From: Macrotrachela quadricornifera
Lineage: Eukaryota > Rotifera > Eurotatoria > Philodinida > Philodinidae
DNA: 64,000 bases
Assembly: GCA_022393335.1 (NCBI GenBank)
Contig: JAJEKB010021002.1
Location: forward strand, 243,545-307,544
Direction: 5' to 3'
Shown: positions 50,709-61,954 of the stretch, piece by piece
How positions within the stretch are numbered: position 1 is the first letter of the stretch
Layout: every line of letters begins with the position of its first letter
Made by a program: the position numbers and the translations under genes
The notes under the pieces: generated by a model
Databases searched by the model: none
Seen by the model: only the letters and a program-made list of their open reading frames with translations
Told to the model about the DNA's origin: nothing

Positions 50709-50889
50709 TGATGGTATTAGTCTTTAAGAATAGATTATCGTTGAATATTTTTTAAATGTCGATTGTCGTGTTGCCTAATTTTTTTAACCTTGATGAATAT
50801 GGATGATATGTTAGAAGCTATGAGATTGATTTCGTTGTTATTTCTTTATTTTAAATAGATAAGATTGGAAAGAAAAGAAGTTAATATAA

Positions 50890-51945
50890 AAAAAAATTGT
50901 TACACATCTAACGTATCTATTAGAACTGATTGAAACCGTTTGTTTTTTTTTTGGATTTGTACATTTTATGATTTCTACAATATAAGCGATTATTATGAAA
51001 ACTATAAAAACGATAGTGGATAATATATACTACACAAAGTCAGGCATTATCCTCTCGAAAGTTGATTTTTTTGATCTGATAACTGTTATTATGTCTTCTA
51101 TTGATATGTCTGACTGTAACTGATAGGCTTTCGTGAGTGTTTGTGTCATGTTTTGTACTGGTACTATGAATTGAAGTGGATTACAAATGTTTATAGCAAA
51201 CCTAGGCGTTACAAGTACTCGTTTTGGTACACATGATGATGCAGTTAATTGAATATCCATACATGAAATTATCTTGTCGCATGGCATATGTACAATCGTT
51301 GTTCCATTGATTGATATTGTTTCAGATAATCTGTTTGAAGTTAAATACATTTGACAATAACATGTTCCCAAAGTATTATAGAACAGCCAAATGCCATTGA
51401 CAATATTAATCACATCTCGAACTGTATTTTATGATCGACTAACTTGACAGGAACTGGTTGTTATCTGATTCTCATCGAATAATTGAGATAGACACGATGA
51501 TTTTGATAAGGAAATGACAACTAGCATTTTTTGACATTGAACAAATGGTAACAACGTACATTCATTAACATCAAGTAATTGATAAATGAAATAAACAGTA
51601 AATGGTGAATGTTGACATACTATCGATGGATGGTCCTAAGAATAACGTTGAAACGGCTAGACACGATTGAGAAAATAATGAATTTTGTTTATTTATTGAA
51701 CAGTAACATAATATGAATACGGATTGTCCTATAATTAATTGTGCGAAATGATCCAATGATTCTCGAACATTTGAAATTGTACATAACGTATCATTATTTG
51801 AAGAAATTGCTGCTGAAAATAATTCTAAATCAGTATTCGATAAATATTCAAAATCTATTTTATTGCTACTTACTGTGTAAGGAATTTTTCTGCTGCTGAT
51901 GTTGCCAGAAGACATCGAATATTTATGTAATCGTACTGTTTTCAT
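50890..51945 (-). pseudogene. Env-like membrane glycoprotein remnant
   Basis: Two minus-strand open blocks (51571-51945 and 51030-51413), with a readable stretch between them, form a cysteine-bearing ectodomain-like region. A hydrophobic segment of about 20 residues followed by lysines lies in the same frame further down (about 50945-51020), after a stop at 51030-51032. The pattern of spaced cysteines, a C-terminal anchor and a short basic tail resembles Env of errantivirus-like retroelements, which are known in bdelloids. At least one frame change and two stops break it. No gag or pol is present nearby. The family call is tentative; a decayed host membrane protein is the alternative. Confidence 0.35.
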
Positions 51946-52704
51946 GCTACATGAAATAAATGATAGGCATTAAGTCAGGGCGATTATCAAATAGCCTTGA
52001 TACGAATTGTTTCTATCTTTTCTTCGCTTACGATATGACATTACATTTCCAATACATCAACCGAAAACCGCAAAGAATATAAAGATGAATAGAAGCGATG
52101 GCAGTCACATCAGAAAACTATAAAAAGATAAACGAATAAAACCAACATGGACTCGATATCAACACAAATTCACATAAGTGTTCTATCAATAACCGTAAAG
52201 TATAAAAAGCTTGAGGTACTTCACCTACATGTCTGATTTGATTATACTTAATGAGTTGAACACTCAACAGATATGTCAAAGATATAGGTGAAAACATCAA
52301 GAACTTTCCTAGAGTCGACTCTCGACTGCATGTTCAATGGTTTTCTGCACTTCATTCCATCTTCAAGTAAACAAAACATTATTACCAATTTTTTCATTAA
52401 TGATTCACATAAATTTCAATACTCCCATACAGAACCGACAGAGCTCATTGGGATATATCTGAAACAATCATTAATTTCAAGAAGCTGACCATCAGCGAAT
52501 CCTTATAGCTTCTACAAACATACTACCCCTATATCGAAAAAGTATCAACTAATTAGTGATTTTCTACTTAATGCCTCACTCAATTTTATCAAGTAAGGTG
52601 TGGAGTGGATAGAACTCGTCGAGTTCTACTTGGAGTCAGTGGTAGAATGAATATTTTCACGATATAGTCCAATCTAGACCTAAAATATCCTATGTTAATT
52701 TTCA

Positions 52705-53400
52705 ATCATTCTTACTTAATCATTTAATGCTTGATTGATATGTTCATCCTGAATGCATCGCTCAAAAGATACAACAATTTTAATTATAAATAAGATTAGA
52801 AAATCTTTCGATGAAATCAAAAAGGAATTTATAATCTTTTTTTGTGACAGAGAAGTTTACATAATCAAAATAAGTGCAGTCAACACTTTTTGATGTATAT
52901 TTCGTGCAATTAGCTGTAAATCTTTCTCTCTTCCAGGGGCATAGTATGGGTTGCGAGCGATGCCCATATTTTATTTCCTTCTTTCCATTCAAAGACTGTT
53001 AGTATCAATGTCACGGCGAAATCTATTATATTAAATTTTGACTTTTTTTTTAGAGTGAAGCAGAATATTCCACGTTTGTTATATCAAAAAAATGTCTTTG
53101 ACATTTATGAAAAATATTTATTCAAAATATTGTCAGAACTAAATAGTACAGATAAAATATTCAAAACAGGAGTGGAATATGTTAATAGACGGAACTCATT
53201 GACCTATGTTATCATATAGATACTACTGAAGCTTTATTTTTAAAAGAATGAGGGAGCGACACTATTGTTTAATACTATTGTATACTTATTTTCATTTGTT
53301 GTCACTATGGTCATGAAATATCAAATAAATACATGAATCAAAAAAGAATAAAAAAGATATTCAAGATTCGCATACACTATTCATATAGCTAAAGTTTTTG
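52705..53400. other. No gene seen; 3' flank of the NHL gene
   Basis: AT-rich. A TTTATT at about 53233 (AATAAA on the minus strand) could be the polyadenylation signal of the NHL gene. Confidence 0.45.
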
Positions 53401-53401
53401 T

Positions 53402-56400
53402 TTAATAGCGCATAAATTTTTGTACCCGATTATTAGTTGTATCGGCTACATATAAGTTCCGTTGACTGTCAAGTGCTACTCCATAAGGACTACCGAGGAG
53501 GCTTGCATTCGTGCCAGATACACCAGTGACACCAGCAATTGTTGTAGCATTTAATTGACCAACCAAAAATAATTGTATTCGATAATTCAATCCATCAGCA
53601 ACATACACATTACCTGAAGAATCGACTGTCACACCTAAAGGATAAAAGAGTTCTGTCGATGAACTGCCACCCGCTCCATTCCTGTTACCACCGACGAGTG
53701 TCCAACTGCTGGCACCTATTACCCAACGAACAACATTATTGGCACCATAATTGGCGATCACAACACTGTTCGATGATGCATCGTAGCAAACACCGACAGG
53801 ATTATACAACTGTGTACTATTCGTTCCAGGTCCATTTCCACCAGCAACCACTGTGCCTGATGATGCACCTGATAGATACCGCATGACACGATGATTATTA
53901 AAGTCTGCTATATAAAGTGTACCCGTACTGGAATCAAGTGAAATGCTGTACGGATAGTTTAGTTGATTGTTTGCAGAGCCTAATACACCTGTGAATAAAT
54001 TCATTTACAATTATTATAAAACGTTAATATAAAATGGTAGTTATACTTCCTATGTTGAAAGTAAAAGTCAACTTCTATGTAGAAATATGATTATAGAGTT
54101 TCTTTTTTAACTTTCTGTCAAATGTAACTATCTCAACCATTGCTGATTAAAAAACAGAGCGAATCAAAATTAGAACGAAAATAAAAATGAAAAAACAAAA
54201 GCTAAAACAAACTACAGAACGTTGTTTTCATACCTAAATCTATGGTAAGTGTTTTCGTCTCTCCCATCATGCAACATATCATTTTAATTGTTAGAATCTA
54301 CTCTTCAGATTGTAGTATTCTACATATAGTCAGAAAACGCTCATAATAACTGAGAAAAGAGAAAAATAGAACATTATCCTGATCTTAAGTTACTAAACGA
54401 TAATCTTTGACATGATTTCTTCTATGATAACTTTCCTATAAAAGCATGGATGTCCTGAAAATGCCCATTTATTATTTAGTTCAATTACGTCCAGTTAGAA
54501 TGTATCAAGTGTATATTCATACTCATAAATTATTTAATAATGTCTTCGCTCTCTTACCTGAAGTGCCAGCAACAGTGGTGCCTGAAGTTGCTCCATTCGA
54601 CCAAAATTGAATTCGGGCATTTCCTATATCAGACACATATAGATTTCCACTTGAATCAACAGCAACACTGGTGGCTGCGTCAAGAAAACTTGAATTTGAG
54701 CCAGTTGCTCCATTTGATTGACCAGCCACAGTAGTTCCATTCGATGCACCATATAACCATTTCTGAACGCGACTATTTTGCCAGTCAGCAATATAGAGCG
54801 TATTAGATGAATCCACAAACAGACCAAAAGGATAGTAGAGCTGATTAGGAGCTGTACCAGGTACACCTACAACACCAGCCACAGTTATGCCAGTTGAATT
54901 CCAACGAAGTAACGAACTAGTAGCTATAAAAGGATAATTAATAAGATTATATTATTATAGAGATCAATATCCGATTCATTACAGTGTTATTTTTAAGTTT
55001 TAGTTATTTATCATTAAACTTGATGAGAGGTGTTCGAGATAAAAAAAAAACTCAAATTCCAAGTCAGTTTATCAAGTTTCTAGAATCAGCTTTTTCAAAC
55101 TTTTTCGAAATTGATCTTGGATTGGAGTTTCACATGACCGAAAATCTTCACTGAAACCCTATGCAACAATGTGAAAACACTTAAATATCATTTTTATGAC
55201 CGAAAACATCAATTCTATTCTATAACGACTCACCAATATGGAACATGGATAGATCTAGCCTTTTGCAAAGATATTTTCATATAATATTTCTCGGTGAAAT
55301 CAAGCGAATGATTTTCCTGTGATTTCGTAGATCTTATAAAACCGATTATAGTTTTAGTATATAGAAAAAAACAATTTTCTCCTCATTAAGAAAGCATGTG
55401 TACAAAAAATAAAACTTTGTTTTTCGCGGAAAGTTTTCCCTCGGACGGTTTAGTGAGAAATTATATAGCCATTTTTTGACAATTTTGAATCTCTCCATTG
55501 TTCCTCCAGATATTATGCGTATCAATCGGCCTATGCCGCTACCTTCTTTCCTTCACACTAATAAGCTGATCAGTAAAATTTATCATTCTCTTCTACTCAT
55601 TAATAATACTTTTTTTAATTTTATGTTTCTAACCATGAAAATCAACATTACCATGATGATTGCAACAGTAAAAACGCTTGACATATATGGCGGAAAAAGC
55701 AATGAATAAAGTAGTAAAATAGTTATTCATCACTTTACCATTCGAATACAAGAGGGGGAAAAAAACAAATTTTTGTACTTCTAAAGTACGGAGTTCTGCT
55801 TTTTTTCCTTGGGAACTGTTCCCCCTATTCACATTTATGTTCAATGAGCATCATCTTCAATTGATTGCTGGAACATTCTATCTTTAAGGCAATCTGAAAG
55901 AGATACATTTTTAGTGCTTCAATTTCTTCTTTGAACTAAATGAAACAAATCGATTAATGTGTACCCTTGAAGCCTTAACCTCCCTCATGTATATATTAAC
56001 TTTTAGATTAGTCGTGTGGAATAACTTTTGGAACATCCTACCTACATTTTTGAGAAATATGAGTGAACTATCACAATGCTTAATTGAATATGGGACCATC
56101 ATTGATATTGTTTGAACTTTCCTCTCTCTGGATGATTACTGTTCAAAAAATTTTTTTCAAACAGTCCATTTGTTCAGAGACCGAAATCACTCGAAAGTTT
56201 TGCGAAAAATATTCAAAAGACAACAAAAAATCATGATATGCACCGAATATCCAAATGTATTTGATCTTCACTCCTCCTCTAGTCTGTACATGTTCTTTTA
56301 TTGCTAATTTATTCTTCATTCTCTTTGCGTAAACATCCTTTACGATTAGTTCTTAAAAGGAAAAATTGATACTCCTCAATATCAGGATGTTCCCCTCTCA

Positions 56401-58991
56401 TCTCTTCACAATGACCACAAATAATGAAGTAGTTGTCACTGATTAAAAGTTTATGCAAAGCTACTATTTTGTAGAAACATACTTGTCGTTATTGAGGTCG
56501 TTGTCGTAGTTGTTGTTGAAGTTGTTGTTGATGTCGTGCTTGATGATGTCGTGGTCGATGATGATGAAGTTGTTGATGATGTTGTGGTTGATGATGATGA
56601 AGTTGTTGTTGATGAAGTTGTTGTTGATCTTGACGTTGTTGTTGATGCTGATGTTGTTGTTTGTGTTGTTGTTGTTAGTGTTGACACTGTTGTTGATGAA
56701 ATTGTTGTTGATGATAATTGTGTGTTGTTAGAAGTCAAAATGATAGGTACAACAACGATTGCAGCTACGATGCATCCTCCGACAAAGCACACCACAATGA
56801 TCAGCAGAACTTTTCCTGCAGTCCATCTATTCCTTAAAATAAAAAATTATCTAATACAAATTCTTATCGAAAGTAATGTGATACAAACGTTTTGGGAGTT
56901 GTTGATGGAATTGAAGCAAGATCATTCGTATCCACATTGACCACTGATGGACTCACATTGCGCTACGCATAAAATACGTAATTCAATTTTTTTTGGTTAA
57001 AAAATATGAACTTTCTATGACGCATAAAAACCTCATGTTTAAAGCGTAATGATCGTTCTTTTTAACAAACTCAATTTTATATCTACATGTAGCAACAAAT
57101 ATCTTTCAAGTGTTATATTCAGGTTGAGAATTGAAATGAAAAATATCTCCTCCAATGGGAACCGTGCAATAAGGATTTGTTTTAGTTACGGAGAAGTTTG
57201 CAGGGAAAGATGATGAGGTTCAATCTCACAGGTAGGATGAATAATAAAAGTTCAAACTTCACATCTTCAAAATGAAATACGATTAATGATATGTATAGAG
57301 TTTTGTATTTAATGTATTTACAATAGTGGGCGCCAATGACTTCTATCATAGTTTAATAAGAACTGAATACAAGTTAACCTATGGAAAATACATACTTTAT
57401 ATTAAAATTAATGTATAGGATCTGATATTTAACGCATCTCGGCTCAATACAATTAGAAGACGGCGCATGTACCGAATGCGTGTATCACAAAACATTGATA
57501 TGAGTCATAGATTCTTGAATCCTTTATCGACTGCATTGTCATCAGAAGTTCAACAGTTTTTGTACATGTGCTTCTCTATTTTATATGATAGATCTGATGC
57601 TGTTATTGACGTATCATCATTGTTCTACTATTTTACCATGTATACTTCGAGATTCTTTGAGATAATATCCAAATTTCTTCAGCTGTTTAACTTTTAGTAT
57701 CTCGTTATCAATTGGAGTACGTCCTACTCTATAGGAGGTTCACTAAGATATAGAAAATGACAAAATACAAATGTAAAGGAGAAGAGAGAAATAAAACCAG
57801 AAATCATGGATCTATAGAAACTGAATTGATTGATGACACTCAAGGGGGAAATAGCGGAGACTTCAGCCCTGAAGTCTCTTGAAGTCTGCTGTTTCCCTCT
57901 TGGGTTTTAGTATGTGCTTAACGTTTTACATTATTTTACTGATCGGAGCTAAAAGTTGGCAATTTAGTAGCGTTAATAGCTAGATAGAATAAGTGTTTTT
58001 ATAGGTTCCAGTCTCGATCAGTCATTCAAATCACGAAAGCTCTTAGCTGGACCATCATCCTTTTCGTACAAAGTCACTGCGGTCGGCTTGACCTAAACGG
58101 CGATTTTACTCCAAATGTTTTTTCTGTGCGTTGTTTCGATAGTACACATATTAATTTCAAAATATGTTCATAGAGAATCTATTGTTCAGGTGATGTATAT
58201 ACTATGTCAAAAAACTAATCTTCTCGTTCATATCTTTCAATCTTTATTTTTCTGTAAATTTTAGCATATTATAACAAACACGTGTCGTTATCAATGTTTA
58301 TAACATGATTTCATCGACACATAGTCACTAGTATTAAATTAATAATTAGATCGAAGTCTTTTTCAATTGATATGCATTAAGTTAATCTCTCAAAATTTTA
58401 TTAAATCGAAATTAAATTTTCCAACAATTACATTTTTTAACTCAGCATTAAATTTCCTGTTAAAGACGAAATATAGCTATTTATGAAAGAAAGAGGAGCA
58501 AAAACATTATTTTATGTATTTTTCTTTGTATTCTTCGATATTATTTATTGAAGAAATATTTTATACTAACAAAAGAATTAAATAACATTTTCTAAAACAA
58601 TGAATTTTCTAGAAAAGTACGTAACATATTTTATGTTTTATTCTATAACTGACTCATGGACGACCATAATAAAAACAGCTCAGTCCATTCTGAAGTTCTA
58701 TTTTTGGTATTATCAAAAGATGTCTCCTAGCTAAACTATCACTTTTTCGAACAAATGTGTTCAATGAAGTCGTTCAAAGACGAACAAATTTCAACAGTCT
58801 TTATATAAATGATCAAGTCTATCAGGGTGACAGAGATTGATTATAAGAAATAAAGTATCTACAAAAGCAAGAATTATTTACCTGAATCGATTGAGTTGTT
58901 TCAGTGTCTTCTATATCCCATGTACTTTTCTATATAATAACGAAAATTTTTTCATTCGCATCTACTATTAATGATGTTCACTTACATTCAT
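53402..58991 (-). CDS. Membrane-tethered NHL-repeat (six-bladed propeller) protein, six exons
   Basis: Exons in transcript order are 58986-58991, 58882-58929, 56889-56962, 56483-56832, 54558-54923 and 53402-53988. All joins are GT-AG and in phase, totalling 1431 nt (476 residues plus stop). The product has an acidic cytoplasmic tail (1-49), a membrane span (about 50-76, LLIIVVCFVGGCIVAAIVVV), a Ser/Thr-only stalk (about 82-158) and six NHL blades (about 165-476) with repeated LYIADWQNSRVQKW- or VYVADGLNYRIQLF-type strands. NHL propellers bind ligands; here it would face outside. The first exon carries only ATG AAT. Introns are 56, 1919, 56, 1559 and 569 bp. The stalk is a long degenerate ACT/AGT repeat and is probably heavily O-glycosylated. 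Confidence 0.85.
57842..57903. repeat. Short hairpin element, copy B
   Basis: GGGGGAAATAGCGGAGACTTCA is mirrored by TGAAGTCTGCTGTTTCCCTC around a short GAAGTCTC centre. It lies in the 1919-bp NHL intron and matches the hairpin at 10810 in layout and several words. Confidence 0.6.
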
Positions 58992-60900
58992 GATTATACT
59001 GGTTGTCTATGTAAATGTATATTTTGAAATGGAATGCAACTGTACACACTGTTTTGTCAACACTGGCATAGACATACATTTATATAATAAATACAAAAAA
59101 CATTTTCTCTTTTGTTTAATTATAAGTGCTTTTAGTTGTTAGAATAGTTTAATGTAATGCATGTTTTGAATGGACACATTCCTATACATTATTTGATGAA
59201 TAATTCAAAGGTAAGTTTATTTTTAAAATTTGAACTACAGAACATGGTGACAATACAAATGTCCTCCAAAAACATTTGCACATATTCGTTTCAAAAGGCA
59301 TAATTCGATAACATACATACTCCTTCATAGTGTTTAATAATAATTATGATTATGGTGAAATTGCAAGCTTTTAGGCCACGTAAATCGTACTTACGTAGAA
59401 AAAGAGAAATTCAGAAAAAAAATGAGAAGCATTCATTTCACAAAATTTACGGAGCTATTGTGCAAGTACACATTTGAAAAAACTGAGTGGTTTAGAGTGA
59501 AATTTTCTAAGATTGGTCTCATAGATGCTTATTTTTAGTCAGAAACCAAAAGGCCAAGGATCTATTTATTTTTGTTTGTCGACTGTTTTTTTCGTTATAA
59601 TAATCAAATGTCTTGTTGTGATCTCTGCATCAATCACCGCACGCCTCTTTATTCATGATGAATTTTTATTGCAAAAACAGTGAATAAACCATTACAACAC
59701 TTTCATTAACTCGCTTCGTAAGATATTTCTTTCAATTGTTTGCTTTTGTTTCATAGTAAAGAGTGTGTTTTTTACGTTGAAGCTTTTTCCTTGCTATTAA
59801 TATTTATGAATAAACGATTTCTTATTGAAGAAGAGGTAGAAGTGTGTCTGCCTTCTGGTAATTGATTTTCAATAGGCGTTTGTTGTTGGAAAATTTTATT
59901 TTATACAAAATGATGAAACATAAACTATTGCTAAACTGTATTGTGATGGAATTTATAGAAATAATTGAAACATATAAATGTGTGGTCCGAAAATCCTCGG
60001 TAGTTTCATTACTTTTCTCTTCTAATGATTGGCAAATATTACAGCTGAATTTAGTCTAACAACGATTATTATGTATCTAAATCTGCAAAAAATTTATTTT
60101 AAAATAAAAATTTATGAATGTCAGTGTAAGCACATACATTCAATTAACATCGGTATTTTCAACGTCTGATTAATCGGAGTATTTGACAATAGTTTTATCA
60201 TAAGCAGCAATCGCAGATTGATCTAACATCATTTGTCAGTATAACAAAAAGTTTTCTTCTTATACTTTTGACTTGTTTCAATAGTACAGTCTTACTTTTC
60301 TCTATGGGTAGTGGACATAATCATCCATCCGCAGAATATATGCAATTGATATCTTTCTTCTTATTCATATCGTCTATCACTTTATTTCGTTTTACATCTC
60401 TTTATAATAAAAAACAAGATTGCAGAGCAGAATACGTACGTAAACATTCCTTTTCTCTCTTACATATTCACATAGTTTGCAAGAAGAATAGAGAATGCAT
60501 GCATTCAACATTCTCTTTCTTTTATGTCGTCCGATATAAAAAAAAAAAGTATAATTCTTTCTGCACTTAAATCCTCATTTGATTACTTATTCTCTTCTTT
60601 TTGTTTGTTTTGCTACTATATAGTTGCTTTAGAGACTTCATATTTCTCTTTCCAGTAGAGAAATGTCTGACAAACATAAATTGTCTGCTTTGCTTACTTG
60701 CATGTCGGCAGAGGATCAAAAAAACATAAGTGTTAACTGAAACGTAATCGGGGACGAGGAATTCGAATCTGAAGTCAGTTTTTCGAAAATTTTCTGAACT
60801 AATTCTTTTTGGTATAAAGTCTGATCAAACGTGTTTTAGGTTAAGGAATTTATTGGTGTCACTAATTTTTAAAATCTTTTTTTCAGTCATACATGTAGAG
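58992..60900. other. No gene recognised
   Basis: AT-rich 5' flank of the NHL gene and spacer. An inverted partial copy of the dispersed CAGATTCGA repeat lies at 60745-60800. Open frames here have no domain-like content. Confidence 0.5.
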
Positions 60901-60917
60901 CTCGAAGACTCTACTCG

Positions 60918-61193
60918 AGTTTTCAACTATTCAACTTTTAAAAGTTTTAATACTCGAGTATTCGAGTTTTCAACTTTTCAACTTGAGGGTGAGGACGTGA
61001 GGAGTGAGATTATAGGTATGGGTGAGGGCGTGAGGGGTGAAGTTGAGGGTGTGGATGAGGGTGAGGGTGAGGGTGTCAAAGAACCGGCAAATGCTGCAGG
61101 CAGCATCCTGAATCTATCATATAGTAATAGTTGAAAACTCGAATATTCGGGTATTAAAACTTTTAAAAGTTGAATAGTTGAAAACTCGAGTAA
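60918..61193. repeat. Inverted repeat with a GAGGGT-rich core
   Basis: Arms about 60918-60985 and 61128-61193 are reverse complements made of TTCAACTATTCAACTTTTAA and CTCGAGTATTCGAG-type words. The core 60984-61077 is a degenerate GAGGGTGAGG minisatellite, G-rich on the + strand. Open frames through it on both strands follow from its repetitive make-up and are not called as genes. Confidence 0.65.
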
Positions 61194-61532
61194 AATTTTA
61201 ATACTCAAACCGAGTTAAGGAGTTCTACACTACTGTTTTCAGTAAAAAAGAGTAGTTTTTTGTAAGACATTTTTACAAAGTTTGATCAAAGCCTTTTGTG
61301 GTCTAGGCATTTCTCATTATGGTTATTACATAGGCCGGACTTTGTTCTGTTCAAGCTACTGAACTGAATCGCCTCGATGAACTTAATAGAAATCGAAAGG
61401 GATAGTGTATTTGAATTGATTTTGAAGTTCTATAAATGAACGGTTTGGTGATAGTTTAAAAACACCAATTCTACGAAAAAGAGCTAAGCAAGTTGTCGGA
61501 CGAGTGTTACTTGTGGTTATTAATAAGATTTA

Positions 61533-61870
61533 ATGAATACAACTACAAAATATTTTTCAAGAAAAGAATTAGTTTTGAATGAAGTAAATCAATCAAAAGA
61601 TATTCAACAACAAGAACAAATTTTTAATTTGTCATCTTCTATCATTACAACGATTTCAGTTCAAGGTACTGAAACATTATCACTTACTTATGATGACTGA
61701 TATTAGTTTATTTATTGGTACTAAAATTCCTGCTAAGAAAATGTATCATTTATCAATAAATCATTTTGAATCAGATGATCGATTTGTATATCCGTCTAGT
61801 GAGAGAGAAGTGATGAGAAATGGTGAAATTGTTGTCAAAAAACACTATTTAAATAAATCTTCCCCCCCCC
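61533..61870 (+). pseudogene. Unknown protein in two overlapping frames
   Basis: A 55-codon frame from ATG 61533 (NTTTKYFSRKELVLNEVNQS) ends in TGA at 61698-61700. A second frame from 61690 continues (ISLFIGTKIPAKKMYHLSIN, then FESDDRFVYPSSEREVM) until a poly-C tract at about 61861. Composition is protein-like in both and they overlap at the break, so a single gene with a one-base shift is likely. No family recognised. It may be cut off by the C-tract. Confidence 0.35.
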
Positions 61871-61954
61871 CCCCTCCCCTATTTTTTCTGTCCTGCAATA
61901 TGTTATATTAAATTTATTATCAAATAGAGGTATCGTTTTAAGTGTTTTATTTTA

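Larger units (their letters stand above)
49948..52704. mobile_element. 2.76-kb region bounded by ~97-bp inverted repeats
   Basis: Sequence 49948-50044 recurs in reverse complement at about 52607-52704 (shared words include TTAGGTCTAGATT, CTATATCG.GAAAATATTC and CTCCAAGTAGAACT). These may be terminal repeats of one element or two inverted insertions of the same small repeat. The interior holds an hAT-type MITE and an Env-like remnant on the minus strand. No reverse transcriptase, integrase or transposase was seen inside. Confidence 0.45.

Noticed and set aside
53659..53886. Plus-strand His/Cys-rich frame
   Set aside because: Antisense shadow of the NHL propeller exon.
54624..54866. Second minus-strand frame inside the NHL exon
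   Set aside because: Out-of-phase overlap with the supported exon 54558-54923.
56510..56940. Plus-strand frames of Leu/Met or Val/Asp repeats
   Set aside because: They are antisense to the Thr/Ser-rich stalk repeat of the NHL gene.
60853..61208. Open frames on both strands
   Set aside because: They come from a G-rich minisatellite and its inverted-repeat arms.
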